A stretch of DNA of 64,000 nt, from positions 63,000,891 through 63,064,890 of the forward strand of contig NC_134398.1 in the NCBI RefSeq assembly GCF_050003625.1. The letters run 5' to 3'. The notes under the pieces are model-generated. The model was not told the DNA's origin. It saw nothing but the letters and a program-made list of their open reading frames with translations, and did no database searches. The translations under genes and the position numbers were made by a program. Shown here piece by piece: positions 11,490 through 22,884 of the stretch; within the stretch, counting starts at the first letter, position 1, and each line of letters begins with the position of its first letter. Source of the DNA: Haematobia irritans. Taxonomy: Eukaryota; Arthropoda; Insecta; Diptera; Muscidae.

Positions 11490-13040
11490 ACCTGCTAAAG
11501 GATATGCGACAAAATATTAATAATAATACGCTTTTTGAATAATCCGGTTAGATGTGTGGATTGAATTTCATATATTTTGTTACATTTTTATACCCTCCAC
11601 CATTAAATGGGGGTATATTAACTTTGTCATTCCGTTTGTAACACATCGAAATATTTCTCTAAGACCCCATAAAGTATATATATTCTGGGTCGTGGTGAAA
11701 TTCTGAGTCGATCTGAGCATTTTCGTCCGTCCGTCCGTCTGTTGAAATCACGCTAACTTCCGAACGAAACAAGCTATCGACTTGAAACTTGGCACAAGTA
11801 GTTGTTATTGATGTAGGACGGATGGTATTGCACATGGGCCATATCGGTCCACTTTTACGTATAGCCCCCATATAAACGGACCCCCAAATTTGGCTTGCGA
11901 TTGCTCTAAGATAACCAAATTTAATCCGATCCGGCTGAAATTTGGTACATGGTGTTAGTATATGGTCTCTAACAACCATGCAAAAATTGGTCCATATCGC
12001 CTCACATTTACGTATAGCCCCCATATAAACGGACCCCCAAATTTGGCTTGCGATTGCTCTAAGAGAAGCAAATTTCATCCGATCCGGCTGAAATTTGGTA
12101 CATGGTGTTAGTATATGGTCTCTAATAACCATGCAGAAATTGGTCCATATCGGTCCATAATTACATATAGCTCCCATATAAACCGATCCCACGATTTGGC
12201 TTGCGGAGCCTCTAAGAGAACCAAATTTCATCCGATCCGGCTGAAATTTAATACATGGTATTAGTATATGGTCTCTAACAACCATGCAAAAATTGGTCCA
12301 TAATTATATATAGCCCCCATATAAACCGATCCCCAGATTTGACCTCCGGAGCCTCTTAGAGGAGCAAAAGTCATCCGATTGAAATTTGGTACGTAGTGTT
12401 AGTATACGGCCTCTAACAACCATGCAAAAATTGGTCCATATCGGTTCATAATTATATATAGCTCCCATATAAACCGATCCCCAGATTTGACTTCCGGAGC
12501 CTCTTAGAGGAGCAAAATTCATCGGATCCGGTTGAAATTTGGTACGTGGTGTTAGTATATGGTCTCTAACAACCATGCAAGAATTGGTCCATATCGGTTC
12601 ATAATTATATATAGCCCCCATATAAATCGATCCCCAGATTTGTCCTCCGGAGCCTCTTGGAGGAGCAAAATTCATCCGATCCGGTTGAAATTTGAAACGT
12701 GGTGTTAATATAAGGACGCTAATAACCATGCCAAAAATGGGTCTGTATCAGTCTATAGTTATATATAGCCGATCCCCAATCACACAAAAATTGATCCATA
12801 TCGGTTCATAATCATGGTTGCCACTCGAGACAAAAATAATCTACCAAAATTTTATTTTTATAGAAAACCTTGTCAAAATGTTATTTCTATAGAAAATTTG
12901 TCAATATTTTATTTCTATAGAAAATTTTGTCAAAATTTTATTTCTATAGAAAATTTTTTACAAATTTTATTTCGGCCAGGCCGAACTTACCGCCGTATAT
13001 ACTTGTTTATATTTATATATTAAGAGGCCGTTATGTATTT
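11490..13040 (+). mobile_element. Tc1-like 3' end, interrupted by a HINE
   Basis: The stretch 11490-11589 (CTGCTAAAGGATATGCGACA and on) matches the transposase end and 3' flank of the relic at 9070-9582, in inverse orientation. The match resumes at 13006 (TTTATATTTATATATTAAGA), after the HINE at 11590-13005. The copy at 9230-9346 therefore serves as the uninterrupted reference. Confidence 0.8.
11590..13005 (-). mobile_element. HINE (Helentron/DINE-1-like), full copy, subfamily 2
   Basis: Reversed copy running from ATACCCTCCACCATT (3' end) to the palindromic TTCGGCCAGGCCGAA and GTATATACTTG (5' end). It contains a GTCY microsatellite, four or more internal units spaced 153 bp apart (one 138 bp), and a short array of about 30-bp TTTTATTTCTATAGAAAA units near 12850-12980. 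The architecture resembles Drosophila DINE-1/mini-me elements. No Rep/helicase gene is present, so it would be non-autonomous. It sits inside a T-run of a Tc1 relic. Confidence 0.85.
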
Positions 13041-13484
13041 CATCTCCCTTTTTCGAAAGGTTCGAGTGTGGTTCACTTTGAGTTTAGTGAACTACCCGAA
13101 TTTTTTCTGACAATTGCTTGATATTTCTGTTGCAAGTAGAGAATGCTGATGAGGAATGTGGTAATTCCGAATCGTACGTCCATCCAAACATCATGCAGTC
13201 TATAGGGCTTTGCCCAAATAAATTTGACCAACATTCTTTTCCTCTGTTGGTTAAGCTAATCTTGTAGTTTAGTCAACGCAATATTTTTAAAGCTGAGATC
13301 ACAACCACAAATATGATTGAAGTACAAACCAACAATAAAAAACAAATACGAAAAATTATTTTATTCATTGCAAGGATAAAAATTTTGTGACAAAAAATTT
13401 ATTTTCAGTACACGCTTTTCCGAATATTTTTTTTCTTTGGGTGTAGTCGTAAATTGTGTGGTTGACATTGATTCATATTTAGAT
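13041..13484. other. Unassigned DNA, no gene seen
   Basis: No recognisable repeat ends, coding motif or RNA gene. Confidence 0.5.
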
Positions 13485-15000
13485 AGAGCTCACACATATA
13501 TATTTCGCCCGATTTACACTTATATGACCACAGAGGCCAAGGATTTTCTCCGATTTACGGAAAATTTCGCACAGGGAGTAGAATTAACATTCCAGCTATG
13601 CATGTCAATTTCGCTTGAATTCGGTACAGATTTAGACAGGGATCCGGAGCGGAGCAAGCCCTTTTTTGCCGGAGCGGGAAGAGGAGCGGAGCGGAGCGTG
13701 GAGGGGAGCGATTTTTTTTTCTCGGAGCGGAGCGGTTTTCTTTTCTCCGGAGCGGGAGCGGGAGCGGAGCGAAAAAATGGACCTCTCCGGATCCCTGGAT
13801 TTATATATAGCTTCCATATATATCATTCGGCTATATATTTCATGTTAGCCTGTTACCGAAACAGGCAATTAACGTCCAAATGCATTATATTTAATTTTAC
13901 AATTATTAATTGAGCCTTATGGACAGGTTTAGATTAAGGAACATGATTAATAGGGTCATTGAAAAGAAAACGCCAGATACAAACCTATACACGCCTGGAC
14001 TGTACATGTTTCGATTCGGGCGAATGAATCTTTCCACAGCCTTTAGTATAGAACTGGCAGGGAGAGATAACACAATTTTGGGTTCTTTATGCTAACTCCT
14101 TATAGAGAAAACATTTGGGAATTTTCCTCTTACTGATTTACACTCATAGGTCAAAAATTTCACTCCAATTTGCTTGAAATTTTGCACAGAGAGTACAATA
14201 ACCATTCTTGCTATGTATGCCGAATATGTTAAAAATCGGTTCAGATCTAGGTGTAGCTTCCAAACATATTTTTGGTTCAATATAGATTCATATTACCACG
14301 AAGAACAAAGTTTTTCTGCAAGATTGCACAAAGAGTACAAATAAGATTTGTGCAATGTATTTAAATCATGTTAACTTCCGAAGGAAACTTGGTATATCTT
14401 TCATATAAACCGACCGATCAGATCATGTTTTTATATAGCCCCCATATAGACCGATCTTTCAGGTTGACTTCTTGAGGACATGGAAGCCACAAATTCCACC
14501 CGATTTGATTGAAATTTGCAATCTAGTGGTATTTGGTACATAAAGTCCATGTAGCCATGCCAAGTTTGTTATATAGACCGATGCCAACCCGATCTTCCGG
14601 GTTGACTTCTTGAGGACATGGAGGCACAAATTCCACCCGATTTAATTGAAATTTGCAATCTAGTGGTATTTGGTATATATAGTTCATATAGCCATGCCAA
14701 GTTTGGTATATATTGGATCGTGTTTTAATATATTTCCCTTACAGACCGATCTCCCGATGGTCCCGATGGATGATGACTTCTTGAAATAAAAGAGGTATTT
14801 TAGAAACCAAAGGAGCTATTCCAAATATAAATTATGTCGATAGAAGTTTCGATATAACTCATTTATAGACCAGTCTCCCGTTTCGACAATAGAAATAGTA
14901 ATTTATTTTGAGTATACGATGGATACTAACTATAATGAATATATCGATTTTCACTTTTATGTTATATAGCCCCCATATGGACTAATTAAAATTATCCATT
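13485..15000 (-). repeat. Decayed HINE-like sequence, third type
   Basis: Contains repeated blocks such as ATATAGCCCCCATATAGACC, TGACTTCTTGAGGACATGGA and CCACCCGATTTGATTGAAAT. Two similar units of about 150-170 bp follow each other at 14400-14720. Terminal features are not clear. A hAT-like MITE is inserted at 13637-13797. Confidence 0.6.
13637..13797. mobile_element. hAT-like MITE filled with GGAGCG repeats
   Basis: Perfect 13-bp inverted ends CAGGGATCCGGAG and CTCCGGATCCCTG enclose a G+C-rich core of GGAGCG/GGGAGC repeats. The flanking octamers GATTTAGA (13629-13636) and GATTTATA (13798-13805) agree at 7 of 8 positions, as expected for a hAT target duplication. The base composition contrasts sharply with its surroundings. 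Open frames across it on both strands are compositional. Confidence 0.85.
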
Positions 15001-16185
15001 TCGATCAACAACCATTCACTCTATAAATTAACAGAACTTATACCTGCAATTATACCAAAAGTAATATTATCATTCGATTTCCTTGAACGCTTAGACAGAC
15101 GACTTCGTCTAGAATTTAAACAAACAATTTTCCAGCAAATCTAAACTCTTATGTTACAAATTTAACTTCGGATTCCGTATCATTTTAATCGATTCTTTTG
15201 AAATAGGTATATGTTCCATCAAAATCACTTGAAATTCTAATATTAAATGTATGACTTCAAATGTCCATAACATAGTCCGAAAGTACAATGCACTACAGTC
15301 TCGATATTAACCTAATTAACGCATCTTTTTAATAGTCGATCTAGTTGTAATTATGACTGTTGTTGTTTCCAAATGAAATGTTCGAATATTGATTAAAACT
15401 TGAAATTATTAACTATGACACATGGAAAAAAAGTTAATTAAGTTAATTTAAGTAAATTCTTTGCTGTCAATGGATTTGAATCCATTTCTTATCGGTCTGC
15501 ATACTCGCTTAATTTGCACTAGTGAAGGCTGCGAAACATTTGCATTCAAATTGTTTCAATTTCAAACTCCGACGAAGAGATTATTTTACATTTTATTAAG
15601 TTGGCCATTAGACATTTTGTTAAAATGAAATTTTGCATATTTCCACCACAACATTTATTTGGTGACATTAAGATAATTTTATAGTCATTAAGCAAAAATG
15701 TTCCCCACCTTTCGGACAGGATAAGCGCACATTTTGCCAAAGTCGTGAAAAAAACAAGGAAACAGACTGTCTAACAATCGATGATGGCAAACTCTCACAA
15801 TGTACACATTCAGATACTCTCATGAAACAACAACAAAAAGTTAATTATTTAAATGCGGTAATAAAACAGGATACAAATTAATTTACAACAAACGGCTAAT
15901 GTTCATGACTCTGTTCTCATATGACAAATATGCACAGTGACTAGAAATTCACTCTCATTCAAGCGGATATATTTTTACTGATTTGGCAATACTCGAAGAA
16001 GATTAGGCAAGGAACGAGAATATGTTTTTTACCCTATACACTGAAAGAAAAGTTTTGTTTTCAGAAAAAGGAAATTTTAAACAAAAGTGTTTTTTGGACG
16101 ATAGAAACAAATAAAAAATATTAGGAAAATTGCTTCAACGCTTGTTATAAATTCAAGGTTAGTTTCTCTTCAAGAAAATACGCTA
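15001..16185. other. Intergenic DNA, no gene seen
   Basis: No supported coding region, RNA gene or complete repeat. Open frames are short and without motifs. Confidence 0.5.
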
Positions 16186-16189
16186 CAAG

Positions 16190-16441
16190 GGTGCAGAAAA
16201 GTAATATAATCACCTCAAACATGTTTCAAGAGCAAACTGTTATTTTTGGACTGTGAACATGGAACATTTTTGTTACAAAAATTTTGTTTTCTCGCCAAAC
16301 ATCAAATGATTTTCTAAATCAGATATATAATGGTCGAGAACATAACATGGTTGCGAAAAACATGTTACATATTCATCGTCCCATAATAACACTTTGCTGT
16401 TGAAACATGCTTGAAGTTATCATATTCCTTCCCTGGGTGAG
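16190..16441. mobile_element. Foldback MITE, near-palindromic
   Basis: The two halves are imperfect inverted copies: ATAATCACCTCAAACATGTT at the left pairs with AACATGCTTGAAGTTATCAT at the right. Complementarity continues inward for roughly 100 bp per arm (GGAACATTTTTGTTAC against related blocks). Partial relatives occur at about 29885-30000, 34695-34800 and 41365-41550. Confidence 0.7.
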
Positions 16442-16465
16442 GAGAGTTTCGTTTGCCTACAATCA

Positions 16466-16890
16466 AAAAAATGAACTCTCTATTTCACTAAATCCAATTT
16501 AACTTAGTTAGTTCATGGAATTATTATGCTTGGAAAAATTTCCTTTACTCCAATATATTTTTGCGTACGTTAGTTAAATGAACTAAAAAACGGGGAAAAA
16601 TTATATACAAATGAAGCATTAAATTCGTATTTCTCATAAAATAGTTCATTATTTCTTTAAATTTGTACATTTTACTACAACTGGATCTATCATGGACTTC
16701 GTATGTCACTGAAGACTTTCTTGCAATTTTGAACTACATTTTTTGTTTTTTTTTTTTTTTTTTTCAAACCACAAAATTGTCTTTAACAAGCGAAAAAAAA
16801 TTAATTATGTCTAATAAATCTTCTTTAATTTGTCGAAAAATCTGTACTTATTTTTGTGATATCGGCATGATGCCAGCGTTTGTAATACGA
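16466..16890 (+). mobile_element. TA-type MITE, 3'-truncated
   Basis: Collinear with the first part of 34133-34648: both carry TTGCGTACGTTAGTTAAATG and GATATCGGCxxGATGCCAGCG. The right inverted end is absent. Confidence 0.7.
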
Positions 16891-17128
16891 GGGCGGTTCG
16901 GAAACTTCTTAGCCTAAAATAAAATTTTGTTCTTGAAAAATGTTTGAAGTGATCATATTATTTCTGTACGTGTAATTACCTTGACACTCTACTATATGTA
17001 ACTCTATATTTAAATATTAGCTTTATGATTTAGCAAATTTTGTAACGGAACCTGTGTCGACGAATCAGTTACCGTAAGGCAGCCAGGACGACATTTTATT
17101 TTATATACCTATTATTAATGATATGGTA

Positions 17129-17793
17129 CACCCAGAAAAAGTGACCCCTTCTTTAAGTTAAAACGAACTTATTGTGAAGAAAGTTGAACTTCGTATAGCG
17201 CCAAAGACATTTTTATATTTTTGAACGATGTGATTTTCGCAGAAATTAGGTAGAATGCATTACATATATTAGTTAACATTTTCCTATATTTATGTACCAC
17301 TACACTACAGAATGAAAAAATTTAACTGAATTTAATTCATATATGGACTGATTTTATTGAACTTCTTTCATTCATTTGGACAAATCTTACATTTTTTTTG
17401 TAAACCTTTTACTACAAAATTAGAACTGCATATCTTCGTTTTTAAATACAATTTTATATATTTTATAATTTTTTAAGAAATTTTACTAAATTTGAGGAAA
17501 CTTGGTTTTAGTTCAGGTTTTGTTTATTTTTACGAATGCTTTGTTATCAGTGAATAAAATTTTCTTGTTCAGTAGTAAATTCTTATACCAAGTGAAGAAA
17601 ACAGTATTAGTAATATTCCATGCCTTATTCTAGTTAATGAACTTTTCCTAACTGCTTTCAGTTTAGGATTTTTTTACTGAAACAAGTAAATTTTATTATT
17701 TCACACAAAAATTTAACTTAATGGAAATAAAATGGCTAAACTAAATTGATGAACATTTTTTCCTTTAGGTTCGAAGACACTTTTTTCTGGGAG
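17129..17793. mobile_element. TA-type MITE, 665 bp
   Basis: Ends CACCCAGAAAAAGTG and CACTTTTTTCTGGGAG are inverted copies, flanked by TA at 17127-17128 and 17794-17795. Non-coding and A+T-rich. Probably mobilised by a Tc1/mariner-type enzyme (inference from the TA duplication). Confidence 0.75.
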
Positions 17794-18630
17794 TAGATAT
17801 TGCAGATTTACCGAAATTTCATATTCGTTACCATTGTTTTTCAAGTTGTTTCAACTAAACAAAGTAATGCTACTTCATTCTATTTCCCTGCACAATTATT
17901 TTACATTTTTCTTCAAGTTGTCATGGTAGACTTCTCTTTTTTTAATGTTTTTGAATTATTTTTACAGCACTGAGAGTTGTTTTCTATCCAATATTTAATA
18001 ACTTCTGCGTTTCGATTGTAACACCATAATTATAATTCATTAACACTTATAAGCAGACAAATTTATGTTTGCAAGAAAGACAACATCTCAACCTTTCTAA
18101 TGCAGTATAGAACTCTACCAATCAGTTCCAAGTTAGTAAGTTGTACTCCAGACAACATGGGACATACGTTAAATTAAGCAAAGAAAAAGTATGCTTTTTG
18201 CACATTTTTCTTAAATAAAAGTACATGCCTTGATTTACATTTTACATTTCAAATCAAGTTTATAACTTTAAAAACTTGTTTTACCAGCAAAATCTCTAAA
18301 GCACCTTGCTTAACTATGAATTCAAGAAACAATCAATAACAAAGAGTTGCCACTTCGTCGGTCTGAAACGGCCAAGCGGGTTGCCATATTGTTTTACCAT
18401 TTTGACTTTTTTTTGGTAATCAACTTATTCGTAGCACCAAACGTTTAATTTTCACAAGTTCAAAAATTGATTTTATGCGTAAGATTTCGGTCATTTTGCC
18501 CAATGTGCACTGTTTAAGTGAAGTTCGTGGCCACTAACAACGCAAAAATGTATCCATATGGATAAATAATTAATACACGCATTAAAAGATACTTTGCTTC
18601 CAAACGAAATTTTAGATCAACGAACACTTT
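17794..18630. other. Intergenic DNA, no gene seen
   Basis: No coding or RNA feature supported. Confidence 0.5.
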
Positions 18631-18634
18631 TAAT

Positions 18635-19500
18635 GGCGGGAGGCTCAAGAAGTAAAAACTGGGGATTGGTTTATATTGGGATTATATTTAATTATGGGCA
18701 AATATGGACCAATTTTTGCATGATGGCGATATATTGATATCACGTATCAAATTTCAACCAGATAGAATGAAAATTGCATTCCCAGGAAGCTCCGGCAATC
18801 AATACTGGGCTCGGTTTATATTGGGTCTATAAGTGGTCCGATATAGCATATTTGCAATACAATCTGATCGACGTTAATAAAAGCCACGTATGCCAAATTT
18901 CATATCGATAGCTTGTTGCGTTAGCGTACCGGGCGAACTTCGCTAAATTGACTCAGAATTTGACAAGGGCCTAGAATATATCGATGTCTACATTCCAAAG
19001 TGCGCTAAGTGTAAAAAGTGAATTTTACAGGAAACAAGAAACAAGTTTTGTTTTTTGAAATTTCTCAAAACCCTTATAAGATAGAAATTCCCTTTTTTGT
19101 GGTCTTCAAATCATATTTTTTATAAATTTTTTAGTATGTACGAACTCAAAATAGTGATAATAGAACATTGCTAAAAATGAATTAGACCACTTTAGACCGA
19201 ACAAAGCTTTTTGCCATTTTTGGATTGGACATTTTTTAAAACTTTAGACACAGGCTAAGTACAATATTAACCTTAACTTTTGATAGAAATGTCCAATAAA
19301 TTCGAACTTTTGACAGGATGCAATTCACATCAATCCGAATAAAAAACAGCGAACTCCGTCAAAACATGCTAAGTTGACTTAGCGTACATTGGAATGAGGG
19401 CATCGACATATACATATATATATAATATATGGGGTCTGTGATCAATATTTCCATGTGTTACAAACGGAATGACAAAGTTACCTATGGATAGAATATCCCG
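18635..19500 (+). repeat. Decayed HINE, split by a MITE
   Basis: Matches to HINE internal units (ATTATGGGCAAATATGGACC, ATCGATAGCTTGTTGCGTTA) run to about 18988. The match resumes after 19396 with the 3' block TGTGTTACAAACGGAATGAC. The MITE at 18991-19396 lies between. Confidence 0.7.
18991..19396. mobile_element. MITE with 20-bp inverted ends
   Basis: Left end CATTCCAAAGTGCGCTAAGT and inverted right end CATTCCAATGTACGCTAAGT agree at 18 of 20 positions. The element is non-coding and lies inside a HINE. No clear target duplication was found. Confidence 0.75.
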
Positions 19501-20048
19501 GTAACCACAAAGAAGAAATACTCTGCTGTGGAACAAATTTTTCGACAAACAAAATTTACCTTTGTTATAAAAAATTTTCCTTAAGTGAAACTATATCCGA
19601 ATTTTTTACAAGCGTTACCACATGTGTCTTCAATCTTTTTATTTACTGTTAAAGATATTTCGTTCGTCTACAATTTCGTTCCACAGCAAACAAAGCTATT
19701 CTTTCTTCAGTGTATTTAAACCCTTATCCAGATTCGTAATCGTATTAGAGATATTAACGAAATACTATCACCAGACTTTATATCTGGCCTTAAGTTTTTA
19801 TGGGCCCTAGATCACATCATGCTCAATAACTGTAACCGGTACACTGCATAGGTTTCAGAAATTTTTAGTTAATATTCTTCGAGAGCAATGTTTTTTCATA
19901 TACGCGCTCAATAGCATACCTCGAAAATTTTATTGAAATAGCTTACATTCCTCCAAAATCCTAAAACTATGCTTCAATAATTGGTACATTCATCAACCTA
20001 AGTCAAATCAAATTTCATTTGTTTTGAATTCGTTTGAATCAACTTTTG

Positions 20049-21529
20049 ATGTCCAAGAAAGTAGAATTGCCATTTTTGAATTTCGAAAATTTGAAAGTTG
20101 TGCTGGATTGTGCTAGGTTTGTGCCGATTTGTGCTGCAATTTGTTTTTTTAAATTTTATCAAATAGCCGAGATATTTCGAAAAAACTTTTTTCAACAAAA
20201 TTTTTGCCAGAATCGCCATTTTCGAAATTCGACATTTTGACAGTTGTGCTGAGTTGTGCTAGCCGAGTACATTATTGTGCCGTTTAAATAAAAATTCTAT
20301 CTCTTATAGTTTTCGAGAAATTCTAAAATTTCGAAAAATTTCCAGAATCGCCATTTTCGAATTTCGAAAATTTTAATATTGTATTAAACCGTTATCGACT
20401 TGTGCTAAGTTGTGCCGTTGAGATCACCTTTCTATCTCAAGCCGTTTCCGAGAAACAGCCAAATTAAATTTTTAAAAAAGTTCAAAAATATGTGTTTGAA
20501 AAACGCCAAAATTTAAATTTTCGAATTTCAAAACACTGAATGTTGTGCCAATTTGTGCTAGTTCAGTACTCTTTTGTGCCGTCCGAATCAACTTTCTATC
20601 TCAAACCGTTTTGGAGATATTCGCAAAAACTTTTTTTAAAAAATGCCAATTTATGATTGAAAATAGTCAAAATTTAAAATTTTCGAATTTCAAAAAACTG
20701 AATGTTGTGCCAATTTGTGCTAGGTTAGTACTCATTTGTGCCGTTTGAATCAACTTTCTATCTCAAACCGTTTTGGAGATATTCGCAAAAACTTTTTTTA
20801 AAAAATGCCAATTTATGATTGAAAATAGTCAAAATTTAAAATTTTCGAATTTCAAAAAACTGAATGTTGTGCCAATTTGTGCTAGGTTAGTACTCATTTG
20901 TGCCGTTTGAATCAACTTTCTATCTCAAACCGTTTTGGAGATATTCGCAAAAACTTTTTTTAAAAAATGCCAATTTATGATTGAAAATAGTCAAAATTTA
21001 AAATTTTCGAATTTCAAAAAACTGAATGTTGTGCCAATTTGTGCTAGGTTAGTACTCATTTGTGCCGTTTGAATCAACTTTCTATCTCAAACCGTTTTGG
21101 AGATATTCGCAAAATTTTTTTTTTTAAAATGCCAATTTATGATTGAAAATCGCCAAAATTTAAATTTTCGAATTTCAAAAAACTGAATGTTGTGCCAATT
21201 TGTGCTAGTTCAGTACTCATTTGTGCCGTCCGAATCAACTTTCTATCTCAAACCGTTTTGGAGATATTCGCAAAAACTTTTTTTAAAAAATGCCAATTTA
21301 TGATTGAAAATAGTCAAAATTTAAAATTTTCGAATTTCAAAAAACTGAATGTTGTGCCAATTTGTGCTAGTTCAGTACTCATTTGTGCCGTCCGAATCAA
21401 CTTTCTATCTCAAACCGTTTTGGAGATATTCGCAAAAACTTTTTTTAAAAAATGCCAATTTATGATTGAAAATAGTCAAAATTTAAAATTTTCGAAATTC
21501 GAAAATGGCAATTCTACTTTCTTGGACAT
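20049..21529. mobile_element. Unclassified element of 162-bp units with 44-bp TIRs
   Basis: Begins ATGTCCAAGAAAGTAGAATT and ends with its inverse; about 44 bp are inverted at the ends with one mismatch. It is flanked by 9-bp direct repeats CAACTTTTG at 20040-20048 and 21530-21538. The interior is diverged units followed by a regular array with a 161-162 bp period from about 20585 to 21500. A 9-bp duplication and tandem-repeat-filled structure recall Foldback elements (or MULEs), but I cannot place it in either. No transposase is encoded. Confidence 0.85.
20585..21500. repeat. Tandem array, 162-bp unit, about six copies
   Basis: The marker TCAAACCGTTTTGGAGATAT occurs at 20601, 20763, 20925, 21087, 21248 and 21410, giving periods of 162, 162, 162, 161 and 162. 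Units also share GCCAATTTATGATTGAAAAT and TGTGCCAATTTGTGCTAG. High uniformity suggests recent expansion or homogenisation. Open frames across the array reflect the period, which is divisible by three. Confidence 0.95.
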
Positions 21530-22052
21530 CAACTTTTGTTGGGTTATGAGATGTTGATCCTAAAACTATGCTTCAATAATTGATACATTCATCAACCTAA
21601 GTCAAATCAAATTTCATTTGTTTTGAATTCGTTTGAATCAACTTTTTTTGTTGACTTTTGGTGGGTTATGAGATGTTGATAACTCATTTATCAGTCGAAA
21701 AGTTGCGATGTCAAGACCCGACTGTTCAATAATGAAAAAAGTATAACTGTAACATTTCGAAATTTGGAAAAAGTCATAAAGTCGCCCTCCGGCAACATCT
21801 AGAATATTTTCTTTATATTGACTCTGTCAGTGATTTTTTATACCCTCCACCATAGGATGTGAAATATAGGGATCAGACCCCATAAAGTATATATTTTGGG
21901 TCGTTGTGAAATACTGAATCCATCTAGCGATGTCCGTCCGTCCGCCTGTTGAAATCATGATAACCTTCGAATGAAACAGCAATCGATTTGAAACTATGTC
22001 CAAGTAGTTGTTAACAATAAATGTCCGATGGTATTGCAAATGGGTCATATTC

Positions 22053-22377
22053 ACTCAGAAAAAGTGAACCCATCATGCAAGAAAATGTAGTTTTATTTTA
22101 GAAAATTGTATATCAAATATTTTACTAATTGCAATATGACACACATAAGTTTACAATTTTGTTCAATTGAAGAAAATTTTTTAAAAATAATATTTCTTTC
22201 TATTGCTTAAGAAACTTTTTATATTTGAATGCAATTTATTTTCATTTTTAGTTCACGTCATTAGAGTAAGCAAAAAATAATTCAAATAAGAAAATATTTC
22301 TCATATTTGGCACAATTTAAAATTAAATAAAATAAATTAAATCTGTTATAAAAAACTTCGTTCACCTTTTTCTGAGG
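22053..22377. mobile_element. MITE with CTCAGAAAAAGTGAAC ends
   Basis: CTCAGAAAAAGTGAACCC at the left faces GTTCACCTTTTTCTGAG at the right. It interrupts a HINE and is related in its ends to 34133-34648. Non-coding. Confidence 0.7.
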
Positions 22378-22469
22378 ATTGAACCAAGTATAACCCCCAC
22401 ATAAACCAATCCCCAGATTTGATTTCCGCAGTCTCTTTGGGGGAATTTGATACTCGATGATGGTGCAAC

Positions 22470-22824
22470 CAAAGACAATAAACTGTAGGAAGATATGAAA
22501 TTGGCTTGCGTCATACTAAATGTTGCATTTACCATGTTAGTTCCATACATGTTTGTAATTTTTGTTTTTTTTTTGTTTTTATTTCTTAAATGAAAAACTT
22601 AATTTTGTTAATGAAATAATGTTAAATTTTAGGCAACAACAAAAAAAATAGATTTTCCCGTTTAAGGAAATTTATTTCGTGCACTTAATTTCTTGTTATT
22701 TGCATTTTAATGCTATGTCAATACTTGTCGTATACGCGTTTGGTTCGAGTATGAAGCTAACACGGTAAATGGTTTGATCTCCTCAGTAGCCAATTTCCTA
22801 TCTTCCTACAATTTATTGTCTTTG
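22470..22824. mobile_element. hAT-like MITE, 355 bp, copy 1
   Basis: Inverted ends CAAAGACAATAAACTGTAGG and CAAAGACAATAAATTGTAGG extend to about 40 bp. Flanking octamers GGTGCAAC (22462-22469) and GATGCAAC (22825-22832) match at 7 of 8 positions. A second copy in inverse orientation lies at 31376-31729. Eight-base duplications point to hAT-type mobilisation. Confidence 0.85.
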
Positions 22825-22884
22825 GATGCAACAACCATGCACAAATTGGTCCATAATTATATATGAAAATCAAATTACAAATTT

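Larger units (their letters stand above)
19958..21680. repeat. Duplicated about 110-bp host unit flanking a tandem element
   Basis: The block CCTAAAACTATGCTTCAATA through GAATTCGTTTGAATCAACTT occurs at 19958-20047 and again at 21557-21644. Its continuation GGGTTATGAGATGTTGAT occurs at 21541-21558 and 21662-21680. The first unit is split by the element at 20049-21529, so the original locus was a two-unit tandem repeat. Confidence 0.8.
21833..22870 (-). repeat. HINE remnant split by two MITEs
   Basis: Starts with the reversed 3' tip (TTTTTATACCCTCCACCATA), then the GTCCGTCCGTCCGCCTGTTG block. Continuity is broken by insertions at 22053-22377 and 22470-22824. HINE sequence shows again at about 22380-22469 and 22825-22865 (CAACCATGCACAAATTGGTC). 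Confidence 0.75.

Noticed and set aside
11659..12729. 208- and 141-codon minus-strand frames
   Set aside because: Same cause: in-frame reiteration of HINE units (MGAIYNYGPIW...).
13632..13913. Arg/Glu/Ser-rich frames on both strands
   Set aside because: They cross the GGAGCG core of a MITE; the composition is from the repeat.
20585..21500. CRISPR-like array
   Set aside because: Whole 162-bp units repeat without short repeats alternating with unique spacers, and the DNA is from an animal genome.
21192..21557. 121-codon frame across the 162-bp array
   Set aside because: Repeat-driven: the period is divisible by three and there is no start or domain.
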